Below are positions 11,491-21,318 of a stretch of DNA of 49,585 bases, piece after piece. The position numbers and the translations under genes were made by a program. Position 1 is the first letter of the stretch. Every line of letters starts with the position of its first letter. This DNA is from Nemertoderma westbladi (Eukaryota; Xenacoelomorpha; Nemertodermatida; Nemertodermatidae), in assembly GCA_032718475.1 (NCBI GenBank), contig JAUCBJ010007650.1, positions 1 to 49,585 on the forward strand. Reading direction: 5' to 3'. The notes under the pieces were generated by a model that saw nothing but the letters and a program-made list of their open reading frames with translations, was not told the origin of the DNA and made no database searches.

Positions 11491-11708
11491 GTACCTTAGA
11501 CACCAACATTATAGGGAGGATTATAAATAATACCTTTACATATTCTCTGAGGAAGGGGGACATATTCTGTAAACTTATGCAATAATTGTCCCTGCTTCTG
11601 TTCGAGGTGTATAATTGGATGATCTTGTCAAGATCGCTCATTGTACCCTTGTGTGGATGATACATTACCAGACACTTGAACTGTCGCCTTCATGAATACA
11701 TTTCCCAC

Positions 11709-11851
11709 AAGACATATCATATAAGGGACATAACCAAACAACTACAGATAGCTTTTGCAGTTGTTGCAAGAAATAAGCACACAAGACATAATATAATGGT
11801 CATATCCAAACAACTAGAGACAGCTTTTGCAGTTGCAAGAAATAAACAAAG
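11709..11851. repeat. Tandem duplication of about 72 bp
   Basis: Two adjacent units share ACAAGACATA, CCAAACAACTA, AGA.AGCTTTTGCAGTT and GCAAGAAATAA in the same order. The frame over them stays open for 85 codons, but I recognise no domain. It lies just upstream of the hAT transposase remnant and may be part of it or of its flank. Confidence 0.7.
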
Positions 11852-11971
11852 AAGTCCTCAGTCATATAATTCAACTGATTTAATTTCTGGAGCGATTGGG
11901 ATTGGCCCTTCAAAGTCACAGGAATTCTGGTAAATTATTGATTTCGACTACAGGTAGAATAAATTATAAAT

Positions 11972-12261
11972 AAGATCTTTGAGAGCTTTGATCCAATTAA
12001 TGTCGCAGTGGGTGATGACACCTTGATGCAACATATTGAAACATCGAGGAAAAATGCTATCTATATTTCACCAAATTCTAAAATCATATCATTGATTGCA
12101 AAATTAAAGTTTTGAAAAGTGAAATTGTGAATGAGATGAAAGATGCAAAGTTAGCGATTGAAACTACTGATACATCGCGCAGTGAACATATAAGTGCTTG
12201 CATGAGATATGAAACATCTGACTGTGAAAGATGTAAACTTTTTTTTACTTTTACAGTTTGA
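11972..12261 (+). pseudogene. hAT-type transposase remnant (DUF4371/ZMYM1-like), internal part
   Basis: One frame gives IFESFDPI followed by DDTLMQHIETSRKNAIYISP. After a frameshift, another gives EIVNEMKDAKLAIETTDTSR and SEHISACMRY. The order and spacing match the DUF4371 region of TTF/ZMYM1-like hAT transposases, including the conserved -TTDTS- strand. At least one frameshift and an internal deletion are present, so it is dead. The matching C-terminal part lies at 18890-19512 on the same strand, with two LINE copies between them. Confidence 0.7.
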
Positions 12262-12800
12262 ATTTGCCCCTGAATTAACTGGACGGGGGCTACCTTAACC
12301 AAGCAACTATTCTGAAGGAATATGGTATAAATATGTCAACACTATGTGGTTCATTATTATAATTAAAATGGTTAAGCAACTTCTAGAATTGCACTAAATC
12401 CAATTGGTGGAATCGATACTCAAATGTGGGCAGTCTGAGTCAACTTAAAGCGGCAGGGATATGATATGATAACTCGCGGAGCCCGAATGGCAATCTCGTG
12501 TCTCTATCCTGAATGCTTTCTAGTAAGATAGTTTAACCAACTCTGTTAGGCAACCAAATATCGTTCAGTCGTTTCTAACAGAGCTTTGCAGCAATACATC
12601 AGCGACTACTTCGCCACTAGTTCTGGTATCATTGTTAGCATTTTGTCGTGACACTATTTTAGTGCGTGACACTCCTCAGACGAGCATTAACACTAACCTT
12701 TGGTCGATTCCTCCTGAGAGTACCCGGGCATACGGTCACCGTATGAATAAGCAAGTATATAGTGCTGGAGTGCTTGTACTGGTAACTGACGGACTATAGT
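12262..12800. other. No gene seen; flank of the full-length LINE
   Basis: No motif was recognised. GTGACACT occurs twice near 12648-12675. This may be eroded hAT sequence. Confidence 0.4.
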
Positions 12801-12810
12801 ACTAATGTAG

Positions 12811-15800
12811 CTACTACTAGGATCGGCATGCTGCATTGCAGCTGCATTTTTAAGAATGCTGTGCCGGCTTATCGACAAAATCGCACCGCCACAACTCCCT
12901 ATCACCCATGACATTTGCTAGATCATCCGCATCTTCAAGGCCAGTGTCCTTTAAGATGCGTCTCAAGAAAGTCATGGGTTGTCCACCATGCTTATTCACT
13001 CCATGAGGCTGCCAAAGTACAAGATTATGCACTGGCTGGTCCTCACGGCGAAAGCAATGTCCTGCAAAGCGGAGCCGATTTTGTTCTAGTGTCAAGCTTG
13101 GGGGAACCAATGAGACACCTCCAATGTTATATAGTGTCTGGTTGGAGATGTGTGCATTGTACTTGACACAATGTACCCGGCGTAGCATTCTTGTGAATGT
13201 GCCATCCAGAGATTTGGTGTCCTCAGCAGTTAGAGCCCAGCATGGACTCCCGTAGAGGAGTACTGGAACTACTGCTGCTCTAAATAATCGGACCTTAAGT
13301 TTCCGATTAATTCTAGGTGACTTCCAAATCCTGGAAAGCCTATTCAAGGCTGCCCATGCCTTTCCCTTACGTATTCGAAGGTCCTCACCTGACTTCCGGA
13401 TCCATGATCCCAGGTAACAGAAGTCGTCCACATGCTCAAGCATACCATCCTTTGAGCTTATGCTCATCCGATCAGAGACTTGCTGATGACTTTCAAAGTT
13501 AACTGTCAGAATTTTGGTCTTTCTGGAGTTAATAAAAAGACCAACACTAGAAGCAGCATGTTCTAATGAGCTGAGGAGCCGCTGGGCTCCCTCTAATGAT
13601 TCTGAGAGTACTCCTAAGTCATCAGCAAAGTCTAGATCAGTTAGGTACTTGGCAGGATTTCCTCGACTTCTGGAGCCAGTAGGTGGAGTTATCATCACCC
13701 CATCATCATTATGATGATCTAAGGACATGCGTAGAACATAGTCAACCACAATAATGAACAAGAATGGTGCAAGTGTGTCTCCTTGGAGGACGCCCCATAA
13801 CACTTCAAATGGTTCTGTGTCACCGTCAACAGTAGACACAAATGTTGTTGAACCATCGTATACTGATCTGATTGCTGCAATAATTTCATCAGGAATCCCA
13901 TATAATGAAAGTATGCTGAACATACGTGAGCGAGAGACTGAATCAAAGGCCTTGAAGAAGTCAACAAAGATAACAGCCAGATGCCTGTCTTTCTTTTTTG
14001 ATAACTCTTCAATTATCCTTCTAAGTGCCAAAATGGGCTCCATGGTCCCACGACCTTTACGGAACCCATTCTGATTTCCACGTAGCAGTCTCTCAATGGG
14101 ATCCCTGATGCGATTTAATAGAATTCTATTGTATAGTTTTGCAGCAATCGAGATCAATGAGATTCCCCGAAAAGAACCATAGAGTGTTAGGTTGCCTTTC
14201 TTGGGAACTGGCACCAGCTTATTTGTTTTCATTTCTTGTGGGACTCTTGTTGTACGGTACATGTCTACTATGATGGGATAGATGAGCTTTAAACACTCAG
14301 GTATTTTAAAGACCTCAGGGGGAACACCATCTACTCCACTGGCACGATTGGTCTTAATGCTCTTTGCAGCAGCATTCACTTCTGCAAAGGAGATATCGCC
14401 AATGGGAATATCTGGGAGTACAGACTCAGACACTTTTACTTCTATAAAGTTATCAGGCAATACCCTGTCATTATTGAGGAGCTTTTCAAAGTGGGCTTTC
14501 CAACCATTGAGGCGATCGGCTGGTGATTCAGCCTTAACCTTGGTGGTTGGTTGGCTTTTCCGCCCAGTAAGCAGATTGATCGATTTCCATGCCTGGGATG
14601 ATTGCCTGCTGTCGTCAGCATCATTGATGGCATCAACCTGTTGGTTTATTAGCTCCTGTAGATTAACAGAGTACTGCCTGTTCAGGGACCTAGATGCAGC
14701 TTTAACTGCATTCTTGGCCGCTGTAGTCTGTTTGAGTCGGGACTCTTTCTGCGCCTTATGAAGGTCATTTCGGCACTTCTGAATTTTGTTGTCAGTCCAG
14801 GGGGCCCTTTTCCTGTTTCGAGGGTATACAGGAACTGTTTCTGCAGCTGCTAACTTAACTGCTTCTGTAAAGGCAGTATAGCCCTCACAGTGATCTGCCG
14901 CCTCAGAGGCAAGAGCCTCATACCTGTTGCTCAGCTGTAGTGTGAAGCTGGATCTCACACTTGGCTGTTGCAACAGAGAGGACCAGTCATGCCGTGGCAA
15001 GGCAGATTTCGTTGTTCTGCTAGCACGCAGACTAAGTCTTACCTTGGCCACAATAAGGCGGTGATCACTGGAGAAGGGTCGAAGTGTAAATGCATTACAG
15101 TCTTGTATAGAGCTCCTGTATTTCCTACGAAACAGAATATGGTCTATCTGGGACTTGTGACCACTGGGTCCACTATGAGTCCATAGCTTTCCAGTTCGCT
15201 TCTTGAACTGGGTTCCAGCCGAAAACAATCCATTTCCAGAGATAAAATCCTGAAGATGGACAGAATTTCGGTTAACACTATTGCTATAGACCCAGGGTGA
15301 TGTCGGTGATTGATGCAGACTTGCATTAAAGTCTCCCAGGAATGTTAAGAATGCATGCTGATCCACTCCATCAGTAGCTGCTTGTAGATTGTGGTAGAAA
15401 TTTTCCACCTCCTCTACAGGGGCAACACTAGTTGGAGAGTAGCACACAATCAGAACCACCTTAGGAAACTTCTTAGCCAGTCTTCCAGAACATGAGAAGT
15501 GGCAACGGATGATGCGGTTAGAGATTTGGTCTATTTTGTCCAATGCTGCATGTGCAGTTGGATTCATCAATAGACCAATTCCACCATTGCCACTATCATC
15601 TGCTGACGCGAGGGCGAGTCGCCAACCACCCCCCATGTCCTTAATCAGAACCTCATCAGTCTGTCCAGTCTGCATTCGGTGCTCTTGAACACCCACTGCG
15701 CTAAGAGAAAGCTTATCTGCCAAGGCAGTCAGCTCACCTTGTCGCATTGGGGACCCGAGTGTTAGGGTGTTTACTGAGGCTAGTCTTGTGACTTGCCTCA

Positions 15801-16568
15801 GATTCACCAATGGCTTTGTTGGTCGGGGTGGAACATGAGAGTAGCCTCCAACTCCAGAATCCCTCTCCCCATCACAATCTGGCCTTCCTGGTGACCCAGG
15901 GTTTGGGCCAGAAAGGTCATCAGGAAAGGGACTCAAAGAATTGTTGGCTGCTCTCTCTCCAGTAGGGGGTGAGACAGGCAGCCGGTCAGGAGTTAACTGA
16001 CGCCTGTGAGGCCGATTGTGTCCGGTAATTCCACTGGCCTCTAGTGGCCGGACCTCCGCATTGCTAATGTAATCCATAGTGGGGGTTGGGGGGTGCTTTT
16101 TTGCCGAGTCAGCTCTCGGGGCAAATACCACACCCTGGTTTGCCATTCCACAGGGTGGGTGTCGCAATGGAGTCAGATATGAGGCCCATCACCCATATCT
16201 ACTCTGGCGCACATGACCCACCATTGGCTGTTGCAGCTCATCTGCTGGGTCATGCCCTGTACCCTTGCTGCCAGGTGCAGGTCGCAGTGAAGTGCTCTCA
16301 GAGTGGACATGAGAACACTCTACTCCTGACCAGCCATTGGTAGATCACCATCTGCCTGGTCAGGCCATATACCCCTGCAGCCAAGTATATGGGTCCTTAA
16401 TCCAGGACCAAGGGCGTCCTTATCCCAGAACGAAGGGGGTCCTAGTTACAGGACCAGATTTGCCCTAGTAAGAGGGTCTATGCAGCTACAGGTGGCACCT
16501 CCTTTATGCTGCATGGAGGTGGCAAGTTTTCTTGATCAATGACCTAGAATACCTGACCTGACCTTTTA
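12811..16568 (-). mobile_element. Full-length LINE family A (RTE-like, APE-type), 3758 bp
   Basis: The element is flanked by perfect ACTAATGTAG copies (12801-12810 and 16569-16578), which fixes both ends. It runs on the minus strand: a 5' UTR of about 420 bp, one long open frame, a short 3' UTR (about 40 bp) with GCAGCTGCAATGCAGCATGC, and a GATCC(TAG)n tail instead of poly-A. There is no ORF1. Single-ORF architecture, a short 3' UTR and a microsatellite tail are RTE-like traits; the clade is not proven. With no visible break it is a candidate source copy for the 6369-7300 insertion. Confidence 0.92.
12850..16146 (-). CDS. LINE family A endonuclease-reverse transcriptase polyprotein
   Basis: The first ATG in the open frame is at 16146 (MANQGVVFAPR); codons upstream are open but lack an ATG close by. 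The product is about 1098 residues. The N-terminal part is an APE-type endonuclease, with SVNTLTLGS, VGVQEHRMQ, a GDFN motif near 15325-15340 and SSDHR near 15055-15073. After a basic linker comes the RT: ASGVDGVPPEVFKI, FRGISLIS, QNGFRKGRGT, motif A VDFFKAFD (near 13941-13967), GVLQGDTLAPFLF, motif C FADD (near 13615-13630), then a thumb with LLYGSPCWALT and a C-terminus with RRVHCVKYN and RLRFAGHCFRR. All catalytic motifs I can check are intact. It would nick target DNA and copy its own RNA at the nick. Confidence 0.93.
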   Translation of the reverse strand: MANQGVVFAPRADSAKKHPPTPTMDYISNAEVRPLEASGITGHNRPHRRQLTPDRLPVSPPTGERAANNSLSPFPDDLSGPNPGSPGRPDCDGERDSGVGGYSHVPPRPTKPLVNLRQVTRLASVNTLTLGSPMRQGELTALADKLSLSAVGVQEHRMQTGQTDEVLIKDMGGGWRLALASADDSGNGGIGLLMNPTAHAALDKIDQISNRIIRCHFSCSGRLAKKFPKVVLIVCYSPTSVAPVEEVENFYHNLQAATDGVDQHAFLTFLGDFNASLHQSPTSPWVYSNSVNRNSVHLQDFISGNGLFSAGTQFKKRTGKLWTHSGPSGHKSQIDHILFRRKYRSSIQDCNAFTLRPFSSDHRLIVAKVRLSLRASRTTKSALPRHDWSSLLQQPSVRSSFTLQLSNRYEALASEAADHCEGYTAFTEAVKLAAAETVPVYPRNRKRAPWTDNKIQKCRNDLHKAQKESRLKQTTAAKNAVKAASRSLNRQYSVNLQELINQQVDAINDADDSRQSSQAWKSINLLTGRKSQPTTKVKAESPADRLNGWKAHFEKLLNNDRVLPDNFIEVKVSESVLPDIPIGDISFAEVNAAAKSIKTNRASGVDGVPPEVFKIPECLKLIYPIIVDMYRTTRVPQEMKTNKLVPVPKKGNLTLYGSFRGISLISIAAKLYNRILLNRIRDPIERLLRGNQNGFRKGRGTMEPILALRRIIEELSKKKDRHLAVIFVDFFKAFDSVSRSRMFSILSLYGIPDEIIAAIRSVYDGSTTFVSTVDGDTEPFEVLWGVLQGDTLAPFLFIIVVDYVLRMSLDHHNDDGVMITPPTGSRSRGNPAKYLTDLDFADDLGVLSESLEGAQRLLSSLEHAASSVGLFINSRKTKILTVNFESHQQVSDRMSISSKDGMLEHVDDFCYLGSWIRKSGEDLRIRKGKAWAALNRLSRIWKSPRINRKLKVRLFRAAVVPVLLYGSPCWALTAEDTKSLDGTFTRMLRRVHCVKYNAHISNQTLYNIGGVSLVPPSLTLEQNRLRFAGHCFRREDQPVHNLVLWQPHGVNKHGGQPMTFLRRILKDTGLEDADDLANVMGDRELWRCDFVDKPAQHS

Positions 16569-16578
16569 ACTAATGTAG

Positions 16579-17035
16579 CAGTACCTGCTAACAAACTGCC
16601 TAATTTAAACAAAAGGAAGTATTAGGTATCTGAATGTTGATATCAATGGGATTCCGAGGCGTACAGTGATGTCATGACATGACCAATCACAGTTCGTTTT
16701 CAAATTTTGAATAATTTTTAAACTGAAAACACCAATATCTCGGCTATTTTAGCATCTTATTGAATTCTGTAAACGCCATTTTGTTTCTGTGATAGTATTG
16801 CATCTAATTAATCTGGTTTTGAATTTGAGTCGTGAACCCCATTAAACGTTCCCTTTCCCATCTTAATGCCTCTCTGATTATTTAAATTTAGTATCCTTTA
16901 CATTACAGTAGAATAAATACTGGAATGCACTGCTGAGCTCACCAATCACCAGCATAGCATTTATAAATTGGCTGGACAATTATGCTGTAAACTATAGACC
17001 TAAATCACTGTAAGTATTATTATACTGCCTCCCCC
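16579..17035. other. Intergenic stretch without a recognised gene
   Basis: AT-rich sequence between two LINE copies; no coding motif is seen. Contains GATGTCATGACATGACC, a short imperfect palindrome near 16669. Confidence 0.5.
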
Positions 17036-18515
17036 TGTATTCCCATTGGCGATTTCTCCTTTGCTGAAGTGAAGGCTGCTGCAAAGAGCATTAAGACCAA
17101 TCAGGGCAGTGGAGTAGATGGTTGGTGTTCCCCCTAATGACTTTAAAATACGTGAATGTTTGAAGCTCATTTATCCCATCGTAGTAGACATGTACAGAAT
17201 GACATGATTCCCACAAGAAATGAAAACAAATAAATTGGTGCCAGTTCCCAAGAAAGGCAACCTAACATGGTTCTTTTTGGGGAATCTCATTGATCTCGAT
17301 TGCTGCAAAGCTATACAATCTGCTCTAGAGACTGCTCCTTGGAAATCAGAATGGGTTCCATAAAGATCATGGGACCATGGAGCCATTTTGGCACTTAGAA
17401 GGATAATTGAAGAGTTATCAAAAAAGAAAGACAGGCATTTGGCTGTTATCTTTGTTGACTTCTTCAAGGCCTTTGATTCAATCTCTTGCTACTGTTGATG
17501 GTGACACAGAACCATGCAAAGTGTTATGGGGAGTCCTCCAGGGAGACACAGTTGCGCCATTCTTGTTCATAATTGTGGTTGACTATGTTCTATGCATGTC
17601 CTTAGATCATCATAATGGTGATGGGGTGATGGTAACTCCACCTAATGGCTCCAGAAGTCGAGGAAAACCTGCCAAATATGTAACTTATCTAGACATTGTT
17701 GGTGACATAGGAGTACTCTCAGAATCACTTGGAGCCCAACACGGCTCCTCAGCTCATTAGAACAGGCTGCTTCTAGTGTTGGTCTTTTTATTAATTCCAA
17801 AAAGACCAAAATTTTGACAGTTAACTTTTGACAGCAAATCTCTGACCGGATGAGCATAAGCTCAAAGGATGGTATGCTTGACCATGTGGTCGACTTCTGT
17901 TACCTGGGATCATGGATCTGGAAGTCAGATGAGGATCTTCGAATATGTAAGGGAAAGGCATGGGCAGCCTTGAATGGGCTTTGCTGGATTTGGAAGTCAC
18001 ATAGAATTCATTGGAAACTTAAGGTCCGATTTTGTAGATAAGCTGTAGTTCCAGTACTCCTCTATGGGAATCCATGCTGGGCTCTAACTGCTGAGGATAC
18101 CAAATATCTGGATGGCACATTCACAAGAATGCTACGCTGGGTTAACTGTGTCAAGTCAACATATCCCCAACCAGACACTATATAACATTGTAGGTGGCTC
18201 ATTGGTTCCCCCAAGCTTGACACTAGAACAAAGCTGCCTTCGCTTTGCAGAACATTGCTTTCGCCATGAGGACCAGCCAGTGCATAATATTGTGCTTTAG
18301 CGGCCTCATGGAATGAATTAGCATGGTGGACAGCCCATAACTTTCTTGAGACGCATCTAAAAGGAGACTGGCCTTGAAGATGCGGATAAACTTGCAAATG
18401 TCATGGATGATAGCATGAGTTGTGGTGGCGCAATTTTGTCGACAAGCCGCCACAGCATTCTTAATATATATATAATGCTGGTGCAATGCAGCATACCGAT
18501 CGTAGTATAAGTAGT
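17036..18515 (+). mobile_element. LINE family A, 5'-truncated and decayed copy
   Basis: It starts in the linker before the RT (ATTCCCATTGGCGAT, the counterpart of IPIGDISFAEV) and runs to the 3' UTR and a degenerate GATCGTAGTATAAGTAG tail. The RT is broken by frameshifts and by a deletion near 17495 that removes the region between AFDS and ATVDGDTEP, and the FADD motif reads as degenerate sequence near 17695. A short TA expansion sits between the stop and the 3' UTR, as in the 40555 copy. It is non-functional. Confidence 0.88.
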
Positions 18516-18889
18516 GCCCCTGCATGACCTGCAACGAAAATATACATACTGCACTTACTTACTTATTGCATACTACCGGTACAATAACGCATTCTGTAAT
18601 GAATTAGATAGTTTCTACTTTCTGAATACAAATTGAATGCTGGCTTTCCTACCTAATACGCTCAGACAATCAGACCTTCTCTATTTCAGTATTTCGATTT
18701 TACAGTGTCCTCTGCATTGAACTCTCAAAGTGCCCGATATTAAAGGAAACAAATACTTGTTCTGGACAATGGGCATGTAGCTGCGGCTTTAACGAAAGAA
18801 ATGATACCATTTGTTCCCCTCTCTAAAAGTCATAATATAGCTGCACTATACCCTATCGTTATATTCTAATGTTGACTCTATTACGTTTT

Positions 18890-19512
18890 AGATTCCCCTC
18901 TGGGACCTCGTTAACTTCATTATGGACTTGGTTTTATCTCCTGGACATGTCCTACAAAGGGTTCAAAAACTTATTAATATATTTGATTCGGTGACAATGG
19001 CTTTACAAAGGGAGTCCTTAATTTTCTGATATAATACTGCTTTTCGATTGTGTTAGTGAGTCCCACACAGAGACTAAGATATATTTAGGGGAAAATGCTC
19101 CAATAATATTAACAATTTTGAGAACAGATCATCAAGATAGTGTATAACAAATAATTATTATTAACTGCAAATGAATCTTCAACTGTTGATATTCTGAAAC
19201 AGAGATCCAGAGATGGAGGTACCAGTATTGAAGATGTTTTCATTGCACCCTTCACAACTAGCTCCAAAGGAAGACTTTGCAAGTGAGATATTTAAGAGGA
19301 AAAAAGTCAAATTATCAGAATACTTCGATTAAAACTTTCTGCTATCCACCAGCATTATTGTAGAACGCTTTTTCTCATTGGTGGGATATTGTTTTAGTTA
19401 TTACTGCAAGGCTCTTCTACCAATGAATTTAGAAATGCAGATGTTTTTAAAAGTGAATAGACATTTTTGGAACGTGGTGACTGTTTCTGAAATAACCAAT
19501 GAAGGAAAATGA
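18890..19512 (+). pseudogene. hAT transposase remnant, C-terminal dimerisation (hATC) part
   Basis: From 19207 a frame reads DPEMEVPVLKMF..., has one stop (after SEYFD), and continues with STSIIVERFFSLVG, KALLPMNLEMQMFLKVN and RHFWN, ending at 19512. This is the hATC pattern (S..ERVFS.....R..L.......L.FLK.N...W). Upstream (about 18898-19030) a frame with LVNFIMDLVLSPGHVLQRVQ may be the preceding linker. Stops and frameshifts make it dead. It is probably the 3' end of the same element as 11972-12261. Confidence 0.7.
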
Positions 19513-19724
19513 AAGTAAATGAATTTACTTATATCGTGTGTTGTTGTTCTGTTATACCGGCAATTATTGTTATATTGATATAAAGATAAAGATAAACTAT
19601 CCATGGAAATATGATTATTATTTTGCTTTCAATTTTTTTTATTGCAATTAATTGAATAATTGCTTTTGAGAAACTCAATTATACAATTAATTGATTGACA
19701 GCTCAACAGATTACAATTAATTGA

Positions 19725-20275
19725 TGTGACGGGATCCGAGAGGATCCCGGTTTATCCGGTGTGTTTCGTACGCGTCCCCGCCCCGCCGTGTGAATGGAAA
19801 AGGTAATAATTGTTCTAGTGTCGTTGTCGAACTCTGATAACGTTGAGATAATAAATGATGAGTGATACAGATAGCACAGTAGATAAAGCTAATATACCGG
19901 TAATATGGTGACGGTGGCGACGACGGTCTTAACAGTCACCGTACTGCCTTACTGTACTGGGATAGCTGACTGAGTAAACTGAATGATATGATTACAGGTT
20001 ACTGGTTATATTGCACGGTGGCCTTATTGCTACTCAATCGATGCCATTCCCCCCTCTGATTGGTTAATACCCTTGTTGGCGCCCCGTGGAGTATTCCCGT
20101 TCACTCCACCTGTTCTCCTTGGGTTAGGGGTTTGGCCCCTGACCTTCTATTGTGTGCTTCCTTCCCACTCTTATTGGGATGGCACGAGTTGGTTAATTGC
20201 CCAATCTCGTGGCTCCCAATATTGCTTATCGGCTAATAACTTTATGGGGTGTTGGCGGGATTGAATAAGCTAACA
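19725..20275 (-). repeat. BEL/Pao 3' LTR
   Basis: 551 bp starting TGTGACGGG and ending CTAACA on the plus strand. By eye it is the same as the copy at 26381-26931, with constant offset 6656 and no indel. The 63-codon frame inside (20073-20264) also exists in the other LTR and is not a gene. Confidence 0.95.
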
Positions 20276-20659
20276 CTCCCCCCCATGCTATCTTCCCGGT
20301 AAGAAGATAGCATCAACCAAAAAGTGCGTTACAATCCCGCTGGATCCCGATCTAGTATCGGGTGTGGGGTGGAGTTATTTTCTTTTCGGAGCCGGCTTTC
20401 CGGGCCGCTCCCTATGGGTATGATGTCACTACCCTCTGGCGTCTCGTGTCGGGCCGATCGTGCGCTTCTCTCACACAATTTTTGTTTCCCCAACACTCTC
20501 ACCACTCTAACTCCGCTCTCTAACTCAACTCGCTCTCTCCCCACTCTTACACTCTCCCCACACCTGAATCGCACTCTAACTTCTCGCCAACAGCTCTTCT
20601 CACTATCTCCTCTCTACTCTCTGCCACTCCCTAAGGCCCTAATCTCTAATGCTACCCCT

Positions 20660-21130
20660 GTGCTATCATACTATCTACCTTATCTAACTTACTAACTCTA
20701 ACTATCTAACTCTACTAACTACTAACTCTACTCTCTGCTAAGTCTACTAACTCTTACCAACTCTTCTACTACGTGGCGCTTAGGGTGCCCACAACCCTCT
20801 GCTACTACCTCCATCTACGTGGCGCTTGCGGTGCCCACAACCACTCTACTACTAACTCTAACTAAAAACCCTCTAACTTTCTGCTAACTCTATCTACGTG
20901 GCGCTAACGGTGCCCACAACCACAACCGGTACTATGTACCCTCTTACTAACTCTATCTCCATCTACGTGGCGCTAACGGTGCCCACAACCACAACCGGTA
21001 CTACGTACCCTCTTACTAACTCTACCTCCATCTACGTGGCGCTAACGGTGCCCACAACCACAACTGGTACTACTTTCTACGTGGCGCTTCCGGTGCCCAC
21101 AACCCCCCTACTACTACTCGTGGCATGACA
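20660..21130. repeat. Repeat-rich 3' non-coding region of the BEL/Pao element
   Basis: A low-complexity block of CTAACT/CTACTAACT words (about 20660-20760) leads into a minisatellite. Each minisatellite unit carries TACGTGGCGCT followed by GGTGCCCACAACC; the best three units (from about 20894, 20963 and 21034) are about 70 bp long, with outlying partial units near 20775, 20815 and 21078. It lies between the second frame's stop (21319) and the 3' LTR, where a normal element would still be coding for pol. Confidence 0.8.
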
Positions 21131-21318
21131 ATATGCCACACTCCCTTACCCCGCCGCCTTCTAACTTACTTACTTCTACTAACTTATCTCCTGACTACTA
21201 TTTACTATCTCTTCTAACTATTATTTAATTAATTTTATTATTTATTAAATAATTATTTATATGTGGGAAGGGCGTCTCGCCCTCATTCCCACCCCCCTCA
21301 GTCCAAAATCTTGGACGA

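Noticed and set aside
16147-16167. LINE frame starting at 16167
   Set aside because: The codon there is TTG; the first ATG in this frame is at 16146.
20073-20264. 63-codon frame (MLAPRGVFPF...) as a gene
   Set aside because: It lies inside the LTR and occurs identically in both LTRs; no domain or initiation context supports it.
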